A stretch of 19,840 nucleotides of DNA, taken from assembly GCA_046756445.1 (NCBI GenBank), contig JBHHWI010000056.1, positions 1 through 19,840 of the forward strand. Direction: 5' to 3'. The translations under genes were made by a program, and so were the position numbers. A model generated the notes under the pieces. It worked only from the letters and a program-made list of their open reading frames with translations, was not told the DNA's origin and ran no database searches. The stretch's first letter is position 1; the number at the start of each line of letters is the position of its first letter. Source of the stretch: JACZWL01 sp046756445. GTDB lineage: Bacteria; Pseudomonadota; Gammaproteobacteria; Steroidobacterales; Woeseiaceae. This document shows, piece by piece, positions 7,287-14,031 of the stretch.

Positions 7287-8935
7287 ACAAAACGATAAAG
7301 GCGCCGAGGGGAACGAAGCTGCAGGCAAGGAGCTGGCTGACCGAAGCGCCGCTGCGAATGATCATGAACAACCTCGACCCCGACGTCGCCGAGCATCCGG
7401 AGGACCTCGTGGTTTACGGCGGAATCGGCAAGGCGGCCAGAAACTGGGACTGCTTCGGTGCAATTGTACGGGCACTGCGCGAGCTCGATGACGACCAGAC
7501 GCTGCTCGTGCAATCGGGCAAACCTGTCGGTGTGTTCGAGACGCACCCGGATGCGCCGCGTGTCCTGATAGCGAACTCCAATCTCGTTCCGGCCTGGGCC
7601 AACTGGGATCACTTTCGCGAGCTCGACAGGAAGGGACTCATGATGTTCGGCCAGATGACGGCGGGGTCCTGGATATATATCGGCAGCCAGGGCATCGTTC
7701 AGGGGACCTACGAGACTTTCGCCGAGATGGGCCGGCAGCATTACGGTGGCGATCTCGGCGGACGCTGGATCCTGACGGCGGGTCTCGGCGGGATGGGGGG
7801 CGCCCAGCCGCTGGCGGCGACGATGGCGGGCGCGTCGATGCTGGCGGTCGAATGCCAGGTCGATCGAATCGAGATGCGGTTACGGACCGGGTATCTCGAC
7901 AAGCGGGCCGAGACGCTCGATGAGGCACTGGCGATCATCGAGCAGGCCGGGGAAGACAGGAAAGCCGTTTCCATCGGACTCCTCGGCAACGTGGCACAGG
8001 TCCTGCCCGAACTCGTCCGGCGCGGCGTGCGCCCGGATGCCGTCACCGATCAGACGTCGGCACACGATCCCGCCAACGGCTACCTGCCGTTGGGCTGGAC
8101 CGTCGAGGAGTGGATCCAGCGGCGCAGGACCGATCCCGACGCCGTCGCGGCAGCGGCAGTAAAATCGATCGCGGTGCATGTCGGGGCGATGCTCGACTTC
8201 CAGCGCCAGGGAGTGCCGACTTTCGACTACGGCAACAACATCCGGCAGGTCGCTTTTGACGAGGGGGTCGAGCACGCTTTCGATTTTCCGGGCTTCGTGC
8301 CGGCTTATGTGCGGCCGCTGTTCTGCAGGGGTATCGGGCCTTTCCGCTGGGTGGCGCTCTCGGGAGACCCCGAGGATATCTATAAGACGGATGCGAAGGT
8401 AAAGGAGCTGATTCCCGACGACCCGCAGCTGCACAACTGGCTTGATGCGGCGCGCGCAAAAATCCGGTTTCAGGGACTGCCGGCCCGCATCTGCTGGGTA
8501 GGCCTCGGGCAACGGGACCGTCTGGGTCGCGCCTTTAACGAGATGGTCGGCAGCGGAGAACTCAAGGCGCCGGTCGTAATCGGCCGGGATCACCTGGACA
8601 GCGGGTCCGTCGCCAGCCCGAATCGCGAGACAGAGGCCATGCGGGACGGTTCCGACACCGTATCGGACTGGCCGCTCCTCAATGCGTTGCTGAACACTGC
8701 AAGCGGGGCGACCTGGGTGTCTTTTCATCACGGTGGCGGCGTCGGCATGGGCTACGCACAACATGCCGGACTGGTCGTCGTCTGTGATGGCAGCGTCGAG
8801 GCGGACGCGAGAATCAGACGCGTGCTCTGGAACGACCCGGCAACCGGTGTGATGCGTCACGCCGATGCGGGATACGAAGACGCTATCGAATGCGCGAAAG
8901 CGCATGACCTGAAACTGCCGATGATCGACTCATGA
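7283..8935 (+). CDS. hutU: Urocanate hydratase (urocanase)
   Basis: A cytoplasmic, NAD+-dependent hydratase of 550 residues, the normal length, converting urocanate to 4-imidazolone-5-propionate. The start APRGTKLQARSWLTEAPLRM, the early NNLDPDVAEHPEDLVVYGGIG, the Rossmann-type NAD loop GLGGMGGAQP (about 167-176), ADAVTDQTSAHDP-type central region, FDYGNNIRQ and DSGSVASPNRETEAM near the C-terminus are all urocanase signatures. ATG 7283 overlaps the hutC stop (ATGA). NAD+ acts here as an electrophile, not a redox carrier, as established for this family. Confidence 0.97.
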   Translation: MNKTIKAPRGTKLQARSWLTEAPLRMIMNNLDPDVAEHPEDLVVYGGIGKAARNWDCFGAIVRALRELDDDQTLLVQSGKPVGVFETHPDAPRVLIANSNLVPAWANWDHFRELDRKGLMMFGQMTAGSWIYIGSQGIVQGTYETFAEMGRQHYGGDLGGRWILTAGLGGMGGAQPLAATMAGASMLAVECQVDRIEMRLRTGYLDKRAETLDEALAIIEQAGEDRKAVSIGLLGNVAQVLPELVRRGVRPDAVTDQTSAHDPANGYLPLGWTVEEWIQRRRTDPDAVAAAAVKSIAVHVGAMLDFQRQGVPTFDYGNNIRQVAFDEGVEHAFDFPGFVPAYVRPLFCRGIGPFRWVALSGDPEDIYKTDAKVKELIPDDPQLHNWLDAARAKIRFQGLPARICWVGLGQRDRLGRAFNEMVGSGELKAPVVIGRDHLDSGSVASPNRETEAMRDGSDTVSDWPLLNALLNTASGATWVSFHHGGGVGMGYAQHAGLVVVCDGSVEADARIRRVLWNDPATGVMRHADAGYEDAIECAKAHDLKLPMIDS

Positions 8936-10461
8936 ACATGCATATCGACGCTCAGACAATCTCGCTTGCGGAACTTCGCACCGCCTGGCTTTCGCCGACG
9001 ACGGTGACGATTGGCGACTCGGCGCGGCAACGCATTGCTGAATCGAGCAGCCACATCCAGACGGTTGTCGCGGGCGGTGACCAGGTCTATGGCGTGAACA
9101 CCGGTTTCGGCCAGTTGGCGCAGGTTCGCATCAGCGACGGGGAGCTGATGCATCTGCAGGAAAACCTGGTGCGCTCGCACGCAACGGGGGTCGGCGAGGA
9201 TCTCCCAGACGATTGCGTGCGGCTCATCATGATCATGAAAGTGATCGCGCTGGCGCAGGGCTATTCCGGTGTGCGTCCCGTGCTGGTCGAGCGACTCGGC
9301 GATCTGATCAACAGGGAAATCTATCCCTGTATTCCTTCGAAAGGATCGGTCGGCGCCTCGGGCGACCTCGCGCCGCTGGCGCACATGGCCTGCGTCCTGA
9401 TCGGCGCGGGATCCGCATCGGTCAACGGCGCCATCCTCCCGGCCATGGAGGCATTGCAACAGGCCGGGCTCGAGCCTGTTACGCTTGCTCCCAAGGAGGG
9501 TCTGGCGCTGCTCAACGGCACGCAGGTCTCCACGGCGCTGGCGCTGACCGCGCTGTTTCGCGCCGAGCATATCTTCGCCGCTGCGCTGACGGCCGGCGCG
9601 TTGTCTGCCGATGCGATCAAGGGAAGCGATACGCCGTTCGATGATCGGATCCAGTCGGTGCGCGGGCACCAGGGGCAGGCGGATGTCGCCCGGGTGTTGC
9701 GAAAGCTCATGGAGGGCAGCGAGATTCGGGCCTCCCACATCGACTGCAATCGGGTGCAGGACCCCTATTCGATTCGATGCCAGCCACAGGTCGTCGGCGC
9801 CTGCCTCGATGTCATGCGGCACGTCGGTGCAATACTGGAAATCGAGGCGAACGCGGTCACCGACAACCCGCTTGTATTCGCGGACTCGAAGGCCGTGCTG
9901 GCCGGCGGGAATTTTCACGCAGAACCCGTGGCGCTCGCGGCGGACTATCTTGCGCTGGCAATCGCCGAAATCGGTTCCCTATCGGAGCGGCGCATCGCGC
10001 TGCTGATCGACTCACACCTGAGCGGGCTGCCGGCCTTTCTCGTTGAGGAATCCGGCTTGAATTCCGGTTTCATGACGGCGCAGGTGACGGCGGCGGCGCT
10101 CGCGTCCGAAAACAAGTCTCTGGCGCACCCGGCGAGCGTCGACAGCATTCCGACGTCCGCCAACCAGGAAGACCACGTAAGCATGGCGACGTTCGCCGCG
10201 ATGCGCCTGCATACGATGCTCGATAACGTCGCGCACATCGTGGCAATCGAACTGCTGGCGGGGGCGCAGGGCCTGGAGGTCCATCATCCGCAGAGGAGTT
10301 CTGAAGTGCTCGAGTCTGTTGTGAGCAACATTCGCGAGGTCTCGCCGCCCTATACCGAGGACCGTTCGATGTCTGACGAATATGCGGAACTCGCCGCGAT
10401 CGTCAACCGGGGATCGTTCTACGAGATAGGGGAGCCCATCCTGCCGAGCGGGAAGGTGTGA
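8932..10461 (+). CDS. hutH: Histidine ammonia-lyase
   Basis: Converts L-histidine to trans-urocanate and ammonia, committing histidine to breakdown and making the HutC inducer. The 509-residue protein has the self-forming MIO electrophile tripeptide Ala142-Ser143-Gly144 within GSVGASGDLAPLAHM; Ser143 is the same number as in the Pseudomonas putida enzyme. YGVNTGFGQLA (53-63) supplies the catalytic tyrosine loop, and SIRCQPQVVGACLD and the QEDHVSMATFAA block complete the family pattern. Start ATG 8932 overlaps the hutU stop (ATGA); a second ATG two codons on (8938) is possible. Its TGA overlaps the hutG GTG. Confidence 0.97.
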   Translation: MNMHIDAQTISLAELRTAWLSPTTVTIGDSARQRIAESSSHIQTVVAGGDQVYGVNTGFGQLAQVRISDGELMHLQENLVRSHATGVGEDLPDDCVRLIMIMKVIALAQGYSGVRPVLVERLGDLINREIYPCIPSKGSVGASGDLAPLAHMACVLIGAGSASVNGAILPAMEALQQAGLEPVTLAPKEGLALLNGTQVSTALALTALFRAEHIFAAALTAGALSADAIKGSDTPFDDRIQSVRGHQGQADVARVLRKLMEGSEIRASHIDCNRVQDPYSIRCQPQVVGACLDVMRHVGAILEIEANAVTDNPLVFADSKAVLAGGNFHAEPVALAADYLALAIAEIGSLSERRIALLIDSHLSGLPAFLVEESGLNSGFMTAQVTAAALASENKSLAHPASVDSIPTSANQEDHVSMATFAAMRLHTMLDNVAHIVAIELLAGAQGLEVHHPQRSSEVLESVVSNIREVSPPYTEDRSMSDEYAELAAIVNRGSFYEIGEPILPSGKV

Positions 10462-11267
10462 GCAACGGCTACGATTACGCTGCCGGGACGACGCCGTTAC
10501 TGATCAGTATTCCGCACGACGGTCGTCTCCTCGCGCCTGCGATGGCGGAGAGCATGACAGAGTGTGGAAGTGACCTGCCGGACACGGACTGGCACGTGCG
10601 AAGGCTCTATGCATTCTCGAAGAACCTCGGCGCCAGCATCATTGCGGCAGATTATTCGCGATACGTCGTGGACCTGAACCGATCACCGACCGACGAAGCC
10701 CTGTATGCAGGGCGGTTCGGTACCGGGCTGATCCCGAGGCAGACCTTCCACGGGCAGCAGATCTATCTGCCGGGAAACAATCCCGGTGAGGATGAGATAA
10801 GGGATCGGATTGACAATTACTGGCGTCCCTACCACGACAGAATCGCGTCGTCATTGAATGATATCCGGGAACGATTCGGCTATGCGCTGCTGTGGGATGC
10901 CCATTCGATCAGGAGCCGCGTTCCGTCGCTCTTCGACGGGAAATTGCCTGCGCTGAATTTCGGCGTCAATGACGGCCGCAGTTGCGCAAGCGATATCATC
11001 GAGTCGGTAATCACCGAAGCGAGGGCGGGCGGCGGATACTCGGTAGTGCTCGACGGGCGTTTCAAGGGCGGTTACATCACGCGTCAGTATGGCGACCCCA
11101 AAGAGAACGTGCATGCGATTCAACTCGAGTTGGCGCAGCGCTGTTATATGAACGAAGATTCACGCAGCTTCGATGACGACCTGGCATCGCAAACACAGCA
11201 AGTCCTGTCCAGGGTGCTTCAGGCCTGTCTGTCGAGCGCGGCTTCCCACTACGGGAAACGGGGATGA
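10458..11267 (+). CDS. hutG: N-formylglutamate deformylase
   Basis: A 269-residue metal-dependent amidohydrolase releasing L-glutamate and formate from N-formylglutamate, the last step of the pathway. Motifs are LLISIPHDGRL (His20), the TDWHVRRLY and SRYVVDLNRSP block, LPGNNPGEDEIRDRIDNYWRPYHDRI, LLWDAHSIRSRVP and the C-terminal FKGGYITRQYGDP with HAIQLELAQRCYMNE. It uses a GTG start that shares four bases (GTGA) with the hutH stop. Its own stop overlaps the next gene as ATGA. The formate it makes is the substrate of the fds enzyme encoded further right. Confidence 0.95.
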   Translation: MSNGYDYAAGTTPLLISIPHDGRLLAPAMAESMTECGSDLPDTDWHVRRLYAFSKNLGASIIAADYSRYVVDLNRSPTDEALYAGRFGTGLIPRQTFHGQQIYLPGNNPGEDEIRDRIDNYWRPYHDRIASSLNDIRERFGYALLWDAHSIRSRVPSLFDGKLPALNFGVNDGRSCASDIIESVITEARAGGGYSVVLDGRFKGGYITRQYGDPKENVHAIQLELAQRCYMNEDSRSFDDDLASQTQQVLSRVLQACLSSAASHYGKRG

Positions 11268-12484
11268 GGAACAGGACTTTATTGCACCGTCTGTCGCGCC
11301 GCCGGTTCATCCGGAGGAGCAGCCTTGCGGCGTCGACAGCCGTATGGGGATGGATACCGGCCGCGCTGTCGAATCCGGATGAGCCATTTCGGATTCCGGG
11401 CAAATCCGGCCTGATCGTATTGAATGATCGGCCGATCAACGCAGAAACGCCGGCGCACCTGCTTGACGACGACGTGACGCCGACGAGCCGCCTGTTCGTT
11501 CGCAATAACGGCAGACCGCCTGCCGTCGAAGGGCTCGATCCGGATCGGTGGACGCTGCAGATTGCCGGTGAATCCTGCATCGAGCCGCGGAGCTTGCTAC
11601 TTTCCGAGCTCAAAGCGAAATTCCCTCACCACACGCTGCAGCTGCAGATCGAGTGCGGCGGCAATGGCCGTGCCGAGTTCTATCCGGCGGCGAAGGGCAA
11701 CCAGTGGACAACGGGCGCGGTCGGTTGTCCGGCATGGACGGGCGTCAGGCTTGCCGACGTGCTGGCGCATTGCGGCATTGGCGATGATGCGGTCTACGTC
11801 GCCTACGAAGGCGCGGACCGTCATCTGTCCGGGGATCCGGGCAAACTGCCGATATCCCGCGGCGTGCCGGTGGCCAAGGCGCTGGAAAAGGAATCGCTGA
11901 TCGCCTGGGCGATGAACGGTGAACCCCTGCCCTTATTGCACGGGTTTCCGCTCCGCATGGTCTGCGGGGGGTGGCCGGGTTCGGTCAGCGGCAAGTGGAT
12001 CAGGAAGATTCTGATCAGGAACCGGGTGCACGATGGCCCGAAGATGACCGGGCAGTCCTATCGTGTGCCGTGCGAGCCGGTAGCCCCGGGCACGGCGGTG
12101 GCCGACCAAGACATGTGCATCATCGAGTCCATGCCGGTCAAGTCGCTGATTACGTTCCCGAAGTCCGGGATCACGCACCCGCTGGGCCGCCCGCTGGAGC
12201 TGCGCGGCCATGCCTGGGCCGGGGACCTGCGCGTAACGGCAATGCACGTGTCAAAGGACTTCGGCGCGACCTGGCAGAAAGCCTCACTGCGGCGGCCCGT
12301 GAACCGCCTGGCCTGGCAACACTGGTCCGCCGAGGTCGAATTTCCGAGGCCCGGTTACTATGAAGTCTGGGCGCGCGCCGAGGACGAGACCGGTGTCTCG
12401 CAGCCCGTCGTGCTCCCGGCCTGGAATCCGCGCGGCTACCTGAACAACGCCTGTCACAGAATCGCGGTCATGGTGGCTGCGTGA
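11264..12484 (+). CDS. sorA: SorA-like molybdenum sulfite dehydrogenase catalytic subunit (Tat-exported)
   Basis: A 406-residue sulfite-oxidase-family protein. The N-terminus has a twin-arginine signal (SRRRFIRRSSLAAS) for export to the periplasm with its molybdopterin bound. The Moco domain contains LFVRNNGRPP (76-85), the molybdenum-ligand Cys131 in LQIECGGNGRAEF, the substrate-pocket region HGFPLRMVCGGWPG and KWIRKILI. A C-terminal dimerisation domain follows, with KSLITFPKSG, VSKDFGATWQ and EVWARAEDETG. Paired with a cytochrome c gene, it resembles SorAB, which oxidises sulfite to sulfate and passes electrons to cytochrome c; a SoxC-like or other substrate is possible. Human and chicken enzymes have His where Asn82 stands in VRNN. 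Its ATG overlaps the hutG stop, tying it to the hut operon. Confidence 0.8.
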   Translation: MRNRTLLHRLSRRRFIRRSSLAASTAVWGWIPAALSNPDEPFRIPGKSGLIVLNDRPINAETPAHLLDDDVTPTSRLFVRNNGRPPAVEGLDPDRWTLQIAGESCIEPRSLLLSELKAKFPHHTLQLQIECGGNGRAEFYPAAKGNQWTTGAVGCPAWTGVRLADVLAHCGIGDDAVYVAYEGADRHLSGDPGKLPISRGVPVAKALEKESLIAWAMNGEPLPLLHGFPLRMVCGGWPGSVSGKWIRKILIRNRVHDGPKMTGQSYRVPCEPVAPGTAVADQDMCIIESMPVKSLITFPKSGITHPLGRPLELRGHAWAGDLRVTAMHVSKDFGATWQKASLRRPVNRLAWQHWSAEVEFPRPGYYEVWARAEDETGVSQPVVLPAWNPRGYLNNACHRIAVMVAA

Positions 12485-12822
12485 TCCGGGCGGCGATAAT
12501 AATGGTGCTGACGGTCATTCTCGCGGCACGCGCGCAAGTGGCAGCGTCGGTGGACGAACGGACGGGCCTGATCAAGGCCCCCGGATGGGAGCTCGTTCGC
12601 GCGCACTGTGGCGGCTGCCATTCTCATAAACTGGTCACCCAACAACGGGCCGACCGGCAGACCTGGCTCGACATCGTTCGCTGGATGCAGGCGACGCAGA
12701 ACCTGTGGCGGTTCGACCCGGAAACCGAGACCGCGATCCTCGACTACCTGGCCGGCAACTATCCGCCGCAAGCCACCAGACGGCGAGCGCCGATACCGCC
12801 CAGCCTGATGCCGCCCGACTGA
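12481..12822 (+). CDS. sorB: SorB-like monohaem cytochrome c subunit
   Basis: A 113-residue exported cytochrome c. Residues 1-22 form a Sec signal peptide (MIRAAIIMVLTVILAARAQV). The single haem site is CGGCH at 43-47. Met70 in WLDIVRWMQ is the likely distal ligand. The tail DYLAGNYPP with a basic RRR stretch and PSLMPP resembles the small subunit of SorAB, which takes electrons from the molybdenum site. The GTG start overlaps the sorA stop (GTGA), as expected for subunits of one complex. Last gene of the presumed hut-sor transcript. No strong terminator follows. Confidence 0.85.
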   Translation: MIRAAIIMVLTVILAARAQVAASVDERTGLIKAPGWELVRAHCGGCHSHKLVTQQRADRQTWLDIVRWMQATQNLWRFDPETETAILDYLAGNYPPQATRRRAPIPPSLMPPD

Positions 12823-12945
12823 GCGGCTCGCTGATCGGAGACAGTGTTTTGTACGCCAGTGGAGTAATATTCAGTTGCGCTTCAGGGGGTTCCGCGCATA
12901 CTTGTATTTTGGCTTGATTCTCTGCTTATCGAGGAGCTTTGCGTC
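12823..12945. other. Intergenic gap between sorB and the SYLF gene
   Basis: A 123-base spacer that is more AT-rich than its flanks. It must hold the promoter of the 12946 gene if that gene is not read through from the hut-sor operon. I see no convincing -35/-10 pair and no rho-independent terminator. The GAGGAG at 12931-12936 is the Shine-Dalgarno for the ATG at 12946. Confidence 0.5.
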
Positions 12946-13497
12946 ATGAAAAAGTTATTCCAGGCATTATGTTCAGCGGCCGCCGCGACTGTTCTTTTCG
13001 TACCTTCGCTTACGGCCGCCAAGTCGGCAGCGGTCATCGACCTCGAGGTCAACGAGACCATCGAGGAATTCAAACAGGACGTCAACGGTGCCGAGGTCTT
13101 TCTGAACCAGGCCGCGGGCATCCTGATATTCCCGAGAGTGATCAAGGCGGGCATCGGCATCGGCGTGGAGACCGGTGAAGGGGCGCTTCGGATCGGGGGG
13201 CAGACCGTCGATTATTATCGTACGACCAGCGGGTCGATCGGGCTGCAACTGGGTGCGCAGAAGAAATCGATCGTCATCGCGTTCATGACCAAGGAATCGC
13301 TCGAGAAATTCCGCAACAGCGAGGGCTGGAAGGTCGGTGTGGACGGATCGGTGGCATTGATCGACATCGGTGCGGGCAAGACGATCGATTCGCAGAACGT
13401 CAAGGACCCGGTTGTCGGTTTCATATTCGACTCCAAAGGACTGATGTATAACCTGACGCTCGAGGGTTCGAAATTTTCGAAACTCGACAAGAACTAA
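12946..13497 (+). CDS. Secreted SYLF/YSC84-domain protein
   Basis: A 183-residue protein with a Sec signal peptide (MKKLFQALCS followed by a hydrophobic stretch, ending near LTAAK at about 25). The mature part matches the SYLF (YSC84-like) lipid-binding domain: a helix with EVFLNQAAGILIFPRVIKAGIGIG, then GEGALRIGG, YYRTTSGSIGLQLGAQ, KSIVIAFMT and GWKVGVDGSVALIDIG. Bacterial members are periplasmic proteins of unproven role; the eukaryotic SYLF domain binds phosphoinositides. The strong GAGGAG ribosome site is ten bases ahead of the ATG. The next gene follows after 21 bases and probably shares its transcript. Confidence 0.85.
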   Translation: MKKLFQALCSAAAATVLFVPSLTAAKSAAVIDLEVNETIEEFKQDVNGAEVFLNQAAGILIFPRVIKAGIGIGVETGEGALRIGGQTVDYYRTTSGSIGLQLGAQKKSIVIAFMTKESLEKFRNSEGWKVGVDGSVALIDIGAGKTIDSQNVKDPVVGFIFDSKGLMYNLTLEGSKFSKLDKN

Positions 13498-13518
13498 GAG
13501 AACAAGCGCCGGAGAAAC

Positions 13519-13998
13519 ATGTCACGGCCAGAAAGACAGGACGAGACGGAAAAGCCCCCCCGCTTCCGGAAACTCGGCGAACGGGTCAAAGACATTAGTT
13601 CACTGGGCCAAACACTGGTCAAGGAGCCGAAAGCCTTCCCCAGGCAGACGGCGGAAACCCTGCGGCCGTGGTTCCGCAAGGCCTGGAAAACGAAGGGTGG
13701 CGGCCTGTATGCCTGCGGCTTCGTGGTGACCTTCATCTATCTGGAAGTCGTGACAGTCGTCAGCGAAATCCTCTCGAGTGAAGGCGTCGTCGATTTCTTC
13801 ACCGCACAACTTCTTGAGTTTTTCTTCCGGTTCTTCGGCGAGTCGCTGCAAAACATGATTCATGCGTTCATATGGCCCGTGGAGGTCATCGCTTTTTCAC
13901 CACCGTGGGGAATCGCGATACTGGTCGCGATGTATCTGCTGTTCACCCATCTGATCAAGGAACCACTGGAGAAGTGGCTCTTTCACGAAGAGGAATGA
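13519..13998 (+). CDS. Small membrane protein of unknown function
   Basis: A 159-residue protein I do not recognise. Residues 1-60 are charged and probably cytoplasmic. Hydrophobic segments lie at about 62-85 (GLYACGFVVTFIYLEVVTVV) and 128-147 (PPWGIAILVAMYLLFTHLI). Between them is an unusual phenylalanine-rich amphipathic stretch (FFTAQLLEFFFRFFG, 93-107). The tail is acidic (EEE). A GGAGA at 13511-13515 supports the start. It is probably co-transcribed with the SYLF gene. Its stop lies 31 bases from the convergent fdsA end, with a terminator-like hairpin between them. Confidence 0.75.
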   Translation: MSRPERQDETEKPPRFRKLGERVKDISSLGQTLVKEPKAFPRQTAETLRPWFRKAWKTKGGGLYACGFVVTFIYLEVVTVVSEILSSEGVVDFFTAQLLEFFFRFFGESLQNMIHAFIWPVEVIAFSPPWGIAILVAMYLLFTHLIKEPLEKWLFHEEE

Positions 13999-14009
13999 TT
14001 GTGCAGAAG

Positions 14010-14031
14010 AAAGGGGTCAGAGCCCTTTTTT
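14010..14031 (+). terminator. Rho-independent-type hairpin (AAAGGG/CCCTTT), also REP-like
   Basis: AAAGGG at 14010-14015 pairs with CCCTTT at 14023-14028 around a 7-base loop GTCAGAG, followed by more T residues to 14031. On the + strand this is a short terminator placed 12 bases after the membrane-protein stop. The fdsA stop codon (TAA, 14032-14030) touches the other side, so it may also end the minus-strand transcript, though that direction has a poorer T-run. The stem is only 6 base pairs, so strength is uncertain. Confidence 0.55.

Noticed and set aside
7671..7682. GGATATATATCG inside hutU as a second HutC site
   Set aside because: It lacks the TGTA...TACA arms and lies inside a coding region whose residues (SWIYIGSQG) are conserved in urocanases.
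7880..9918. Two long minus-strand open frames opposite hutU and hutH
   Set aside because: Both lie wholly opposite conserved catalytic enzymes and have shadow-type composition.
12810..12827. GCCGC/GCGGC hairpin across the sorB stop codon as a terminator
   Set aside because: The stem is five pairs with an 8-base loop and no T-run follows it.
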